This document shows, piece by piece, positions 36,411 through 45,692 of a DNA stretch of 64,000 nt. This stretch comes from Megasphaera sp. MJR8396C (GTDB taxonomy: Bacteria > Bacillota > Negativicutes > Veillonellales > Megasphaeraceae), in the NCBI RefSeq assembly GCF_001546855.1, contig NZ_KQ958161.1:65045-129044 (forward strand). Reading direction: 5' to 3'. How positions within the stretch are numbered: position 1 is the first letter of the stretch; every line of letters begins with the position of its first letter. The notes beneath the pieces are model-generated. The model was not told the origin of the DNA. It saw only the letters and a program-made list of their open reading frames with translations, and did not search any database. The translations under genes and the position numbers were made by a program.

Positions 36411-37168
36411 AGGATATGCACCTCCGTCATTTGCTGATACGGTTTGTAATCGAGGCTTTCATCGTCCCGCGCCGTAATCAGCGTAACCATTGATAATTCT
36501 GCAAATGTAATATGTGAAGATAAGCCGAACTTACTGGAATCGGCCAAGACAAAACGATCCAAGCACTGCCCCATAGCGGCTCTCTTACAGACAGCCTCTT
36601 CTTCATCGGGCGTCGTACAGCCGGAATGGACAGCAACGCCATTGGCGCCAAAAAAGCCCTTGGTAAAATGGTATCGGCCAATCATATCTCTCATTTCACT
36701 GCCGACGATAGCTTCAGTATCGCCCTTCACACGGCCGGGCACGATGTACACCCTGCCGCCGATGCGGCCCAATTTCTGGGCCAAGGGAATACTATTGGTC
36801 ACGAACGACGCTTCTGAACCGGCCAGAAAATCGACGAGCTGTTCCGTCGTCGAACCGGCGTCCAGATAGACGAAGTCTTCTTTATGGATCAGTCGGGCTG
36901 CATACTGGGCAATACGCCGCTTTTCACTCATGTGAATGGAATATTTATCCTGCAGATTTTCCATATCCGCTTCATATAAAGAATCGTCACGGAGCGTCGT
37001 CGCTCCGCCATGGACACGGCGCAGGCGGCCTTCCCGATCAAGGGTCAGTAAATCCCGGCGGACTGTCGATTCCGAGATGTTTAAAAAACCAACTAAATCC
37101 TGAACAGATACGGCTCCGCTCGTATTGACGAGTCGCATTATTTTTTCATGTCTTTCTTCAGTCAGCAT
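36407..37168 (-). CDS. fruR: DeoR-family regulator of the fructose operon
   Basis: Repressor of 253 residues. The DeoR helix-turn-helix is VSVQDLVGFLNISESTVRRDLLTLDREGRLRRVHGGA. The sugar-phosphate sensor domain follows with DAGSTTEQLVDFL and FFGANGVAVHSGCTTPDEEEA. In this family fructose 1-phosphate usually releases the repressor. The ATG at 37168 has AAGGA nine bases upstream. It heads the operon and lies behind repeated AATCAAA half-sites, its likely operators. Confidence 0.93.
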   Translation of the reverse strand: MLTEERHEKIMRLVNTSGAVSVQDLVGFLNISESTVRRDLLTLDREGRLRRVHGGATTLRDDSLYEADMENLQDKYSIHMSEKRRIAQYAARLIHKEDFVYLDAGSTTEQLVDFLAGSEASFVTNSIPLAQKLGRIGGRVYIVPGRVKGDTEAIVGSEMRDMIGRYHFTKGFFGANGVAVHSGCTTPDEEEAVCKRAAMGQCLDRFVLADSSKFGLSSHITFAELSMVTLITARDDESLDYKPYQQMTEVHIL

Positions 37169-37228
37169 CGCATCACTTCCTTTTCCAGCCTCCTCTTGCC
37201 ATATTATATCGTTATTTTCGTTCATTTT

Positions 37229-37267
37229 CAATCAAATACAGCCATTATAATCAAAAAGCAATCAAAT
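37229..37267 (-). promoter_or_regulatory. candidate FruR operator region overlapping the fru promoter
   Basis: AATCAAA occurs three times (37230, 37249, 37260; TTTGATT on the coding strand), two of them as CAATCAAAT. A minus-strand -10 TATAAT lies at 37244-37249 among them. Repeats around the -10 fit repression by FruR. Confidence 0.5.
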
Positions 37268-37321
37268 TCCTTCATTTATGTGCTCAACTCATTCAAGTGA
37301 TTTTATTCACATAACCTTAAA

Positions 37322-37360
37322 AAGAAAGAAGGAAACTGTCACTAAAGAGACAATTTCCTT
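37322..37360 (-). terminator. terminator of the OFA transporter gene
   Basis: In minus direction AAGGAAATTGTC pairs with GACAGTTTCCTT (one mismatch) and is followed by CTTTCTTTTT. Confidence 0.7.
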
Positions 37361-37412
37361 CCATAGAAAACGGATCAATCGATTCGAAAAATGTTCAGGT
37401 TTAGGAAAGCAC

Positions 37413-38660
37413 TTACATACCGGCACTCCGAGACGGCTGTCCTGCCGTTTCAATGCCGTGACGGGTCTGATATTTCAAGAAAGCCATCAGGACCAAGGCG
37501 ACGACGAAGGCTCCGACGAAGAAGTACAGCGTCGCAGCGTAGCTGTTGGTCGTTTCCTTGATGATCGATACCAGGACCGGACCGGCGACGCCGGCAGCGC
37601 CCCAGGCCGTCAGTACCCGGCCGTGAATGGCACTGAGGTACTTGGTTCCGAAGAGATCGCTGAGGTAAGCCGGCATGCAGGAGAAACCGCCGCCGTAGCA
37701 GGTAATGATGAGCAAGAGTAAAATCTGGAAGCTGAAAGCACTGCTTACATTAGCCAACTGCCAGAAAGCGAGGATTTCAATGGCGAAGAATAAGACATAC
37801 GTCGACGAACGGCCGATATAGTCAGAAACGGTCGCCCAGGCGATGCGGCCGGCACCGTTCAAAAGGCCGATGAGACCGACCATGGAAGCGGCGGCCATGG
37901 GAGACATGCCGACGACGTCCTGAGCCATGGGAGAGGCGACAGCCAGGAGGGCGATGCCGCAGGTAATATTGGTAAAGAAGAGCCACCAGATGGCATAGAA
38001 CTGCCAGGTCTTCATCGCACCGCGAACGGTAAACTGAGGCTGGGCATCGGCGTATTCAACGGTCGATTTCTTTTTAGCTTCAGCAGCCGCATCTTCTTCC
38101 GGAGGAGCTAAGTAAAGGGAAGACGCTGTCATGATGACCATGTAGACGATACCGAGAATGATGAAATTGGCGACCAGGCCAAAGGACTGAACCAGAATCT
38201 GCATGGCAGGACCGGCAATCAGGCTGGCAAAGCCAAAACCCATGATGGCCAGGCCCGTTGCGAAGCCGCGATTTTCAGGGAACCACTTGACCAGCGTCGA
38301 TACCGGCGTAATATATCCCGTTCCCAGGCCGATACCGCCAATGACGCCATAGAACAGGTAGAGCATGGGCAGGCTGTGTACATAAAGAGCCGCTGCCGTG
38401 CCGAACATCGCCAATACAAAGAAAGACATCGATAAGAGACCCGATTTGCGGGGACCGATCTTCTGAACGAAGCTTCCTAAGAAACCTGCCGATAAACCGA
38501 GGAATAAAATAGCTAACGAAAAAGTCCATGTCGTTTCCTGCAGGCTGAAGCCCATGGCTTCCATGATCGGCTTGGTCAAGACGCTCCAAGCGTAGACACT
38601 GCCGATACAGATGTGGAGGCCGATGGCCGATAAGGCGATGAGCCAGCGATTTCTTTTCAT
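37413..38660 (-). CDS. OFA-family (oxalate/formate antiporter-like) MFS transporter
   Basis: Major-facilitator protein of 415 residues with twelve helices. The start LIALSAIGLHICIGSVYAWSVLTKPI and the segment GGIGLGTGYITPVSTLVKWFPENRGFATGLAIMGFG are characteristic of the OFA branch. Other members exchange oxalate and formate or move related small carboxylates. The gene lies behind a ZTP riboswitch, which senses one-carbon/folate shortage, so formate is an attractive cargo. That is inference; the cargo is not readable from sequence. Confidence 0.88.
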   Translation of the reverse strand: MKRNRWLIALSAIGLHICIGSVYAWSVLTKPIMEAMGFSLQETTWTFSLAILFLGLSAGFLGSFVQKIGPRKSGLLSMSFFVLAMFGTAAALYVHSLPMLYLFYGVIGGIGLGTGYITPVSTLVKWFPENRGFATGLAIMGFGFASLIAGPAMQILVQSFGLVANFIILGIVYMVIMTASSLYLAPPEEDAAAEAKKKSTVEYADAQPQFTVRGAMKTWQFYAIWWLFFTNITCGIALLAVASPMAQDVVGMSPMAAASMVGLIGLLNGAGRIAWATVSDYIGRSSTYVLFFAIEILAFWQLANVSSAFSFQILLLLIITCYGGGFSCMPAYLSDLFGTKYLSAIHGRVLTAWGAAGVAGPVLVSIIKETTNSYAATLYFFVGAFVVALVLMAFLKYQTRHGIETAGQPSRSAGM

Positions 38661-38698
38661 GATCCATTATCTCCTTCCAGGTAGGGAGCCTGGAGGTC

Positions 38699-38766
38699 AA
38701 AAAAATATGCCGACCCCCGGGCCCAAGAATATGTTAGTAGCATACACTTGCCCAGACGGTCGGCAT
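38699..38766 (-). terminator. riboswitch-controlled terminator before the OFA gene
   Basis: In minus direction ATGCCGACC (38758-38766) pairs with GGTCGGCAT (38707-38715), extended by GGGC/GCCC, and is followed by A plus seven T. The 5' arm contains the conserved 3' strand of the ZTP aptamer, so the two structures exclude each other. Confidence 0.85.
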
Positions 38767-38830
38767 GAAATGACTTCGTACAGTTCACGTGGTTGCTCCA
38801 CTTGATTCCGTCAGTCCTGTACGAATCTGC
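38749..38830 (-). ncRNA. ZTP (pfl-type) riboswitch aptamer
   Basis: Read on the minus strand, a 9-bp stem TTCGTACAG / CTGTACGAA (38817-38825 and 38775-38783) encloses GACTGACGGAA and a small hairpin GTGG AGCAA CCAC. After a linker comes CCGTCTGGGCA, where CCGTC can pair with GACGG to form the pseudoknot. This matches the pfl/ZTP architecture, in which the conserved 3' element is C-C-G-x-C-T-G-G-G-C-A. ZTP binding would hold the pseudoknot, prevent the overlapping terminator and switch the transporter on. Confidence 0.85.
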
Positions 38831-38837
38831 TGATGTT

Positions 38838-38866
38838 ATTATACGAATATTGATTTATTTTGTCAA
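38838..38866 (-). promoter_or_regulatory. promoter of the riboswitch-OFA transcript
   Basis: On the minus strand TTGACA (38861-38866), a 17-base spacer and TATAAT (38838-38843). Both hexamers are perfect. Transcription would begin near 38831, just before the aptamer. Confidence 0.85.
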
Positions 38867-38875
38867 TATCCATTT

Positions 38876-39898
38876 TTAAGCGGCAGGCGTAAAGGGAACG
38901 TAGTCCTTGTCCACAGCCTGAGATGGCGTATTTTCAGTCTGTGAGGCATCGGAGGTCTGTTCCGTCGTCTGCTGCGATGCTAATTCAGCAGCCTGCTGCT
39001 GCTTTTCCTGAATATCGGACAAGGTCTGTCCTGCCGGTGCATGGCGCACGATGTAAACGTTTTCCGTCGGTTTCAGGGCCGAAAAAGCATAGGTCATCAG
39101 TTTCTGTGCATCGCCATAACGGTCGCTCGAATTCATGATCGACGCGATGACCGTCCGGCCGTCTCTCGTTGCCGAAACGACCAGGCAGGGACCGCCGGCA
39201 TTGGTCGTACCGGTCTTGATTCCGTTGGCACCTTCAAAACCGCTGGTCAAAAATTCATTGGTCGATACGCAGTGTTTAAATCCGCCGTCCATGTAGGGCA
39301 TGTCGAATTCGCTGCGGCTGACCATACTCTGAAATTCAGGAAGCTTCATGCCATAAGCGGCGATGACAGCCATGTCGCGGGCCGTCGAGTAGTGGTTGCT
39401 GTCGGGAAGGCCGTGAGGATTGGCAAAATGAGTATGCGTGGCACCTAAGGCAGCAGCTTTTTCATTCATCTTAGCGACAAAATCGGCTTCCGTCGGCGTT
39501 ACCGTTTCGGCGACAGCCACAGCCGCATCACAGCCCGATACGAGCATCATGCCGGTCAGGCCATTACTGAGGGTGATTTGATCGCCGGGCTTGATTCCGA
39601 GGACCGAGGCATCACTGTCGATGTCATAGATATCATCGGTGATATGAAGGGGCTTATCCATCATAGCTTGCTCCTTGCCGAGCTCAATCCCAAGGATAGC
39701 CGTCATGATTTTCGTCGTACTGCCGGGATAGGCCAGGTCATCGGCATTTTTGGAATAGAGTTCATCGCCCGTATCGGCATCCATGACATAGGCTGCATGA
39801 GCTTCGATATCAGGCTTTTGGATTTCATCGGCAAAGACCGGAGCTGCCAGGGTAAGACAAGCAACAGCGGCGAGACATAGCATTCTTTTTAAAGACAT
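38876..39898 (-). CDS. D-alanyl-D-alanine carboxypeptidase (S11, DacF-type)
   Basis: Penicillin-binding protein of 340 residues trimming the terminal D-Ala of peptidoglycan stems. After a signal peptide (cleavage near PVFA) come SxxK as PGSTTKIM, the SGC motif in LVSGCDAA, which stands in for SxN, and KTG as GIKTGTTN. The C-terminal 40 residues are Gln/Thr-rich and low in complexity; no clear amphipathic anchor is visible. It lies downstream of rsmG after about 16 bases and may be co-transcribed with the mnm group. Confidence 0.92.
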   Translation of the reverse strand: MSLKRMLCLAAVACLTLAAPVFADEIQKPDIEAHAAYVMDADTGDELYSKNADDLAYPGSTTKIMTAILGIELGKEQAMMDKPLHITDDIYDIDSDASVLGIKPGDQITLSNGLTGMMLVSGCDAAVAVAETVTPTEADFVAKMNEKAAALGATHTHFANPHGLPDSNHYSTARDMAVIAAYGMKLPEFQSMVSRSEFDMPYMDGGFKHCVSTNEFLTSGFEGANGIKTGTTNAGGPCLVVSATRDGRTVIASIMNSSDRYGDAQKLMTYAFSALKPTENVYIVRHAPAGQTLSDIQEKQQQAAELASQQTTEQTSDASQTENTPSQAVDKDYVPFTPAA

Positions 39899-39914
39899 AA
39901 TTGCACCTCTCCCT

Positions 39915-40625
39915 TTATAAAGGATTTTTTACAGCCATTTTCGGCTTGCGCGGATATTTTTTAGGACTTTCGCCCACCTTTTGAATATAGATGACGGCCC
40001 GCACCTCATCGAGTCCCGGAATCTCGACGGCTTTGACGCGAGCTACCTTGCCGCCTAACATTTTCAGGGCATTTTCAGCTTCTTTCAGTTCGTCCTCATA
40101 CTGGGCGCCCTTCAAGGAAATGAAATAACCGCCCTGTTTCACATACGGCAGGGCCCATTCGGCCAAGACGTTCAAACGGGCGACAGCCCGGCTGGTCACG
40201 ACATCAAAGGCACTGCGATAGACGGGCTGATGGGCCGCATCTTCGGCACGCCCGTGAAGAAACTCAGCCGAAAGTCCCAATTGATCGACCAGTTTCTGCA
40301 AAAAAGTAAGGCGTTTTTGCAGGGAGTCAAAGAAGGTGACCTTCAAATCGGGACGATAGATGAGGAGCGGCAGGCCGGGAAAGCCGGCGCCGGTCCCCAA
40401 ATCGAGGACGGACGCCCCGGCCGTAAAGCAGTCTTCCTCATAGCAGGACAGGCTGTCGGCCATGTGCTTAATGGCGACTTCTTTCGGCTCGGTAATGGCC
40501 GTCAGGTTCATGACCTTGTTGGTTTCGATCAAGGCTTCCTGAAAGACGTCGAATTGGCGGAGCTGGTCCTCTGTAATCGAAAGCCCCATAGCCGTCAGGG
40601 CCGATTGTAATTCGCTGCGAAACAT
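39915..40625 (-). CDS. rsmG: 16S rRNA (guanine-527-N7) methyltransferase RsmG
   Basis: SAM-dependent methylase of 236 residues modifying G527 of 16S rRNA. The SAM site is VLDLGTGAGFPGLPLLI, followed by FFDSLQKRLTFLQ and DVVTSRAVARLNVL. The ATG at 40625 has GGGGGGA upstream and overlaps the mnmG stop region. It is in its usual place after mnmG, but parA/parB, which commonly follow, are replaced here by a carboxypeptidase gene. Confidence 0.95.
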   Translation of the reverse strand: MFRSELQSALTAMGLSITEDQLRQFDVFQEALIETNKVMNLTAITEPKEVAIKHMADSLSCYEEDCFTAGASVLDLGTGAGFPGLPLLIYRPDLKVTFFDSLQKRLTFLQKLVDQLGLSAEFLHGRAEDAAHQPVYRSAFDVVTSRAVARLNVLAEWALPYVKQGGYFISLKGAQYEDELKEAENALKMLGGKVARVKAVEIPGLDEVRAVIYIQKVGESPKKYPRKPKMAVKNPL

Positions 40626-40626
40626 A

Positions 40627-42501
40627 TTACTTATCCCCCCGGTTGTGTTGTTCCAAGAGGATGAGCAGGGCCGTAATATCGGCCGGTGAAACACCGGAGA
40701 TACGGCTGGCCTGACCTAAGGACAAGGGTCGAATTTCATCGAGTTTCTGCCGCGCTTCGGCCGACAAGGTATCGATGTCGGCATAGACGATGCCTTCGGG
40801 CATTTTCTTCTTTTCCAGGCGGTTCATCTTGTCGACCTGTTCCATCTGGCGGCTGATATAACCTTCGTACTTGATCGTGATTTCGATTTCTTCTTCGACG
40901 TCTTCTTGTAAGTCCGGCAGGTCAAAGACGGTCTGCAACGACGCATAGGTCACATCGTCACGACGCAGCAGATCATAGGCCGTAAGCGCCGTATGGATAG
41001 GTGCCGTACCGAGTTGTTCAAGTTTTGCCAGATTTTCTTTAGACGGCGTAACCGAAATCTCCTTCAAGGCTGCAATCCCGGCTTCTATGGCCTGTTTCTT
41101 GGCCGTGAAGGCCTGATATCGTTCCTCCGTGACCAAGCCGATGTCGTAGCCTTTCTGGGTCAGGCGCAAATCGGCATTGTCCTGCCGCAAGATGAGGCGG
41201 TACTCACTGCGGCTGGTCATGATGCGGTACGGTTCATTCGTCCCTTTCGTTACCAAATCGTCGATGAGGACGCCGATGTAAGCTTCCGAACGGGTCAGGA
41301 CGAAGGGCTCTTTATGCTGTACTTTTAAAGCGGCATTGATGCCGGCAATCAGCCCTTGAGCAGCCGCTTCTTCATAGCCGCTGGTACCGTTGGCCTGACC
41401 AGCTGAAAAGAGGCCGGGAATCTTTTTCGTTTCCAACCACGGCGTGAGCTGCGTCGGATCGAGGCAGTCGTATTCAATGGCGTAGCCAGGCCGCATGATT
41501 TTCACGTCTTCAAGACCTGGAATGGTCCGCAAGAAGGCATACTGAACATCGGCAGGCATACTGGTACTCATGCCCTGGACGTACATTTCTTCCGTCGATT
41601 CCCCTTCCGGTTCGACAAAGAGCTGATGCCGCTTCTTATCGGCAAAGCGGACGATTTTCGATTCAATCGACGGGCAGTAGCGAGGGCCGATGCCTTCGAT
41701 GACGCCGTTGCACATCGGCGCCCGGTCGAGGTTGTCGCGAATGATTTTATGCGTTTCTTCATTGGTAAAGGTCAGCCAGCAGCAGGCCTTATTACGGTTC
41801 TTCCGTTCCGACAAGAAGGAAAATGCATGGCCGTCTTTATCGCCTTCCTGCTTGGTCATTTCGTCGGTCCGAAGGGTACGGCGATCGACGCGGGCCGGCG
41901 TACCGGTTTTAAAGCGCATGAGCTTGAGACCGGCTTTTAAAAGGGATCCCGACAAATCTTCTGCCGAGCGCTGGCCGATGGGTCCACCGGAATAGGTGCA
42001 GTCGCCAATGATGATTTTTCCCTTTAAATAGGTTCCCGTGGCCAAGATGACGCAGGGAGCCTTATAGACTTCATCCAGTTCCGTCCGCACGCCGGAAACG
42101 ACGCCGTCTTCCAGCAGCAAATCGGTAATCATGAGCTGTTTGACATCGAGATTTTCCTGGTTTTCCAGGGTCTTGGTCATGGACATCTGATAGAGCTTCT
42201 TATCGGACTGAGCCCGCAGCGAATAGACAGCCGGCCCCTTGCCCGTATTGAGCATCCGCATTTGCAGGCACGTTTCATCGGTATTAAGCCCCATTTCGCC
42301 GCCTAAGGCATCGATTTCCCGGACCAAATGGCTCTTTCCGGGACCGCCTACGGCCGGATTACACGGCATGAGGGCAATATTATCTAAATTTAAAGTAGCA
42401 ATCAGCGTCTTGGCACCTAAGCGGGCACTGGCAAGAGCCGCTTCACAGCCGGCATGGCCGGCACCGACGACGATGACATCGTATGTATCGACGGTAAACA
42501 T
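40627..42501 (-). CDS. mnmG: tRNA uridine-34 modification enzyme MnmG
   Basis: FAD-dependent partner of MnmE, adding the carboxymethylaminomethyl group to wobble U34 of certain tRNAs; 624 residues, full length. The FAD motif [19 protein letters not shown] opens the protein. [25 protein letters not shown] and [15 protein letters not shown]-like [16 protein letters not shown] are conserved, and a helical C-terminal domain binds MnmE. It follows mnmE by 12 bases. Confidence 0.97.
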   Translation of the reverse strand: MFTVDTYDVIVVGAGHAGCEAALASARLGAKTLIATLNLDNIALMPCNPAVGGPGKSHLVREIDALGGEMGLNTDETCLQMRMLNTGKGPAVYSLRAQSDKKLYQMSMTKTLENQENLDVKQLMITDLLLEDGVVSGVRTELDEVYKAPCVILATGTYLKGKIIIGDCTYSGGPIGQRSAEDLSGSLLKAGLKLMRFKTGTPARVDRRTLRTDEMTKQEGDKDGHAFSFLSERKNRNKACCWLTFTNEETHKIIRDNLDRAPMCNGVIEGIGPRYCPSIESKIVRFADKKRHQLFVEPEGESTEEMYVQGMSTSMPADVQYAFLRTIPGLEDVKIMRPGYAIEYDCLDPTQLTPWLETKKIPGLFSAGQANGTSGYEEAAAQGLIAGINAALKVQHKEPFVLTRSEAYIGVLIDDLVTKGTNEPYRIMTSRSEYRLILRQDNADLRLTQKGYDIGLVTEERYQAFTAKKQAIEAGIAALKEISVTPSKENLAKLEQLGTAPIHTALTAYDLLRRDDVTYASLQTVFDLPDLQEDVEEEIEITIKYEGYISRQMEQVDKMNRLEKKKMPEGIVYADIDTLSAEARQKLDEIRPLSLGQASRISGVSPADITALLILLEQHNRGDK

Positions 42502-42513
42502 AGTTACACCTCT

Positions 42514-43893
42514 TTATTTTCCCAAACAGAATCGGCTGAAGATTTCTTCAACGATATCGTCATGAACGGTATCCCCGGTAATAGAGCCCAACAGACTCCA
42601 GGCTTCCCGTAAATCGACGACGGCAAAGTCGACAGGCATGCCGTCTTCCATGGTCGTCAAGGCCCGGTTCAACGCTTCCCGGCTCTGGCGGACCAGTTCA
42701 ATATGACGCGTATTGGTTAACAGGGCACTGCCCGATTGATTGGTCCGGGGCAGGGCCTGTTCCAAAAGTTGGTCTTTTAACGCCTCAAGGCCCTCGCCGG
42801 TACTGGCCGAAATGGACAAGACCGGATGGTGATAGTCCCTGAGGTCGCCTTCGCTGACGACAGCCGGTAAATCGAGTTTATTGAGGACGATGAGGGCATT
42901 CTTATCAGTCGTAGACGCTAAAATCCCCTTGTCTTCCTCGGAAAGGGGACGGGAACGGTCGATGACGACGACGGTGATATCGGCTTTATCCATATAGGAC
43001 CTGGCCTTGGTCACGCCGATCTGTTCGACCCGATCCTCGGTCTCGCGAATCCCTGCCGTATCGACCAGGCAGACGGGAACGCCTTTTAAAGAAATCCACT
43101 CTTCGAGGACATCCCGCGTCGTTCCCGGCACATCGGTGACGATAGCCCGGTCGCTTTGAAGCAGGCAGTTGAGAAGACTCGACTTGCCGGCGTTCGGCGT
43201 GCCGGCAATGGCGGCCATGACGCCGTCGCGAATCATCCGCCCTTCCCGCGAAGCGGCCAGCATCTCATCGAGGGCTTTTAATTGCGTCCTAATGGCACCG
43301 GCAACGTCAGGGACGGTAATCTCTTCTAAGTCTTCTTCGGGATAATCGATCATGACTTCCAGGCGCGTAATAAAATCGGTCAGTTCCTTGCGCATGGCAC
43401 CGACCGCCTTGGACAGGCGGCCTTCCAACTGGCTTACGGCACTGGTAAGGCCCTGATCGCTTTTGGCCTGGATAACATCCATGACGGCTTCGGCCTGGGC
43501 AAGGTCGATGCGCCCGTTTACGAAGGCCCGCTGCGTAAATTCGCCGGGATTGGCCAGTCGGGCGCCGTGAGAAAGGACCAGCGCCAATATCTCTTCTAAG
43601 GCCTTATAGCCACCATGGCACTGGATTTCCAAGACATCTTCCGCTGTATATGAATGAGGCCCTTTCATAATGAGCAGTAACACTTCATCAATAGGCCGCC
43701 CGTCATCGGACACGATCATACCGTGCTGGATCGAACGGTCTCGCCGATCGGCTAAAGGAACCTCAGAGGAACTCTTAAAAACGGCATCGCCGACAGCATA
43801 AGCCTTACTGCCGCTGATACGAATGACGCCGATGCCGCTCTCACCGAGGGGCGTTGCAATGGCCGCAATCGTATCGGCCGTATCATACATCAT
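42514..43893 (-). CDS. mnmE: tRNA modification GTPase MnmE
   Basis: GTPase of 459 residues acting with MnmG on U34. The N-terminal domain binds folate ([22 protein letters not shown]). The G domain has [15 protein letters not shown] (P loop), [22 protein letters not shown] and NKLD. The invariant C-terminal CLGK is present. The ATG at 43893 follows AAGGAG. A strong hairpin lies between jag and this gene, so a separate transcript is possible. Confidence 0.97.
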   Translation of the reverse strand: MMYDTADTIAAIATPLGESGIGVIRISGSKAYAVGDAVFKSSSEVPLADRRDRSIQHGMIVSDDGRPIDEVLLLIMKGPHSYTAEDVLEIQCHGGYKALEEILALVLSHGARLANPGEFTQRAFVNGRIDLAQAEAVMDVIQAKSDQGLTSAVSQLEGRLSKAVGAMRKELTDFITRLEVMIDYPEEDLEEITVPDVAGAIRTQLKALDEMLAASREGRMIRDGVMAAIAGTPNAGKSSLLNCLLQSDRAIVTDVPGTTRDVLEEWISLKGVPVCLVDTAGIRETEDRVEQIGVTKARSYMDKADITVVVIDRSRPLSEEDKGILASTTDKNALIVLNKLDLPAVVSEGDLRDYHHPVLSISASTGEGLEALKDQLLEQALPRTNQSGSALLTNTRHIELVRQSREALNRALTTMEDGMPVDFAVVDLREAWSLLGSITGDTVHDDIVEEIFSRFCLGK

Positions 43894-43914
43894 ATAGGAC
43901 TCCTTCCATAGTCT

Positions 43915-43943
43915 AAAAGGAGTTGTCAGCGACAACTCCTTTT
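43915..43943 (-). terminator. hairpin between jag and mnmE
   Basis: A 13-bp perfect stem AAAAGGAGTTGTC / GACAACTCCTTTT with a three-base loop and short U tract. It may be a partial terminator of the rpmH-jag operon. Confidence 0.65.
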
Positions 43944-43962
43944 TCATATCTATCTTTATACT

Positions 43963-44760
43963 TTATCCTTGATAATAAATGACGACGTGACGGTACGGAT
44001 CTTTGCCTTCGCTTTCCGTCCGTACTTCCGAGTCATTTTGCAGGGCTACGTGAATGATTTTTCGTTCATAACCATTCATCGGCTCCAGGGTAACGGACTC
44101 GCCGTTTTGCTTGACCCGGTTCGCCAGGCGATGAGCCAACTGCTTCAGCGTTTCTTCCCGGCGATGACGGTAGTTTTCAACATCGAGCATGATGAAATAC
44201 CGTGCATTTTCGCCCTGATTGGTCGTCAGGTTGGTCAAATATTGGAGGGCATCCAAGGTTTGGCCATGCTTGCCGATGAGAATGCCTAAGTTCTTGCCGT
44301 GGAGATGAAGAAGGATTTTATCGGACTTGATCATCTTTTCAATGACCACATCGATGCCCATGTTCTTCAACACTTCCTGCAGGAAGGCCTTGCCTTTAGC
44401 GGCTGCTTCTTCTGCGGAAAAAGCTTCTTCTTCCGGTTCTTGTACAGCCGGTTCAGACGGTTCATCTTCCATCATATCCGGTTCAGCGACTTCGACAGCT
44501 TTCACGACGTCAGCTGCTTTCGGTTCAGCAGCGGATACTTCCGTTTCCGGTTCGGCCTGAATGACTTCAGACGGTACCGGCGTTACATCAGCTTTTTCGG
44601 TAATACGGACACGAGCCGGTTTGCTGCCAAACCCAAAGAAACCGCTTTTCGGTTCTTCTAAGATCTCGATGTCAACTTCTTCTTTCATTCTGCCGAGACG
44701 CACCAGACCGGAGCGCACGGCATCTTCGATCGTTTTTCCTGTTGCTTCGATAGTACTCAT
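43963..44760 (-). CDS. jag: Jag/KhpB-family RNA-binding protein
   Basis: Protein of 265 residues with an N-terminal Jag domain (1-50, ATGKTIEDAVRSGLVRLG ... GFFGFGSKPARVRI) and a Glu/Ala/Pro-rich linker (60-125). A KH domain (about 130-195, LLHLHGKNLGILIGKHGQTLDALQYL with the GxxG loop) and a C-terminal R3H domain follow. It binds RNA and in other Firmicutes affects cell-wall growth. The start overlaps the yidC stop by four bases, as is usual next to yidC. Confidence 0.94.
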   Translation of the reverse strand: MSTIEATGKTIEDAVRSGLVRLGRMKEEVDIEILEEPKSGFFGFGSKPARVRITEKADVTPVPSEVIQAEPETEVSAAEPKAADVVKAVEVAEPDMMEDEPSEPAVQEPEEEAFSAEEAAAKGKAFLQEVLKNMGIDVVIEKMIKSDKILLHLHGKNLGILIGKHGQTLDALQYLTNLTTNQGENARYFIMLDVENYRHRREETLKQLAHRLANRVKQNGESVTLEPMNGYERKIIHVALQNDSEVRTESEGKDPYRHVVIYYQG

Positions 44761-45440
44761 GCTTGTGCTCCTTTATTCTTGAGGTGAGCCATAACCATCT
44801 GCTGGCCCCACTGGAAGAGGTTGGAAACAACCCAGTAAATGACCAGACCACTCGGGAAGTTGAGACTGATCCAGCCGATGAACAGCGGCATGACGACTTT
44901 CATGATTTTCTGCTGTTTGGCCTGGGCATCCGATGCCGCTACCTGTGCGCCGGACATCTGGTTCTGAATAAAGTACGTCGAAATAGCCGACAAGATCGGC
45001 ATGACATAAATCGGATCGGGCTGACCGAGGCTCGGAAGCCATAAAAAGCTTTCAAAGGCCGGGTCATAAGGATACTCTCTTAAAGCATAGAATATAGAAA
45101 TAAGGAAAGGCATCTGAATGAGAATGGGGAGGCAGCCCGACAAGGGGTTGACACCCATTTCGCGATACAGTTTAGACATTTCTTCCTGCATCTTCTTCTG
45201 GTTTCCTTTATATTTCTTCTGAATTTCTTTAATCTTAGGCTGCAAAAGCTGCATGCCTTCCATGGAGCGGATCTGTTTCGCCGTAAGGGGCGACAGCACC
45301 AATTTAATAATCAAGGTGAGCAAGATAATGGCAATGCCATAGCTCGGATAGCCCATATTCTGGGTGAATGCATAACAGTAATTCATAAATGTCGTCATAA
45401 TACCACTGAGGACATCCATTATTCCACTGAAAAAGCCCAA
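44757..45440 (-). CDS. yidC: membrane protein insertase YidC
   Basis: Insertase of about 227 residues with five membrane helices. YGIAIILLTLIIKLVLSPLT, the cytoplasmic helical hairpin LQPKIKEIQKKYKGNQKKMQEEMSKLYRE, NPLSGCLPILIQMPFLISIFYAL and NFPSGLVIYWVVSNLF are the conserved parts. It lacks the large periplasmic domain of proteobacterial YidC and is of the short Gram-positive form, although the organism appears diderm. A TTG at 45440 has the best spacing to GGAG; the exact start is uncertain within a few codons. Confidence 0.93.
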   Translation of the reverse strand: MGFFSGIMDVLSGIMTTFMNYCYAFTQNMGYPSYGIAIILLTLIIKLVLSPLTAKQIRSMEGMQLLQPKIKEIQKKYKGNQKKMQEEMSKLYREMGVNPLSGCLPILIQMPFLISIFYALREYPYDPAFESFLWLPSLGQPDPIYVMPILSAISTYFIQNQMSGAQVAASDAQAKQQKIMKVVMPLFIGWISLNFPSGLVIYWVVSNLFQWGQQMVMAHLKNKGAQA

Positions 45441-45476
45441 TGTGCTCAACTCCTGTTCAGTTGTAAAAATAAGGAT

Positions 45477-45686
45477 TTACGGTACGGGATCATATCCACC
45501 TTTATGAAAGGGATGGCATTTTAAAATGCGCCTTATTGCCAAGTAACTCCCTTTTAACGCACCGTATTTCTGCAATGCTTCAAGAGCATAGGCAGAACAA
45601 GTGGGATAAAACCGGCAGCATGGCCGGTGAAGCGGCGATATAAATAACTGGTAGCCCCGAATCAGGGCTATGAAACACCATTTCAT
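45477..45686 (-). CDS. yidD: membrane protein insertion efficiency factor YidD
   Basis: Small protein of 69 residues with the family core [34 protein letters not shown] and an end [18 protein letters not shown]. It probably assists YidC at the inner membrane. It is in its usual position between rnpA and yidC; the rnpA stop lies six bases ahead. Confidence 0.95.
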   Translation of the reverse strand: MKWCFIALIRGYQLFISPLHRPCCRFYPTCSAYALEALQKYGALKGSYLAIRRILKCHPFHKGGYDPVP

Positions 45687-45692
45687 GCATCA

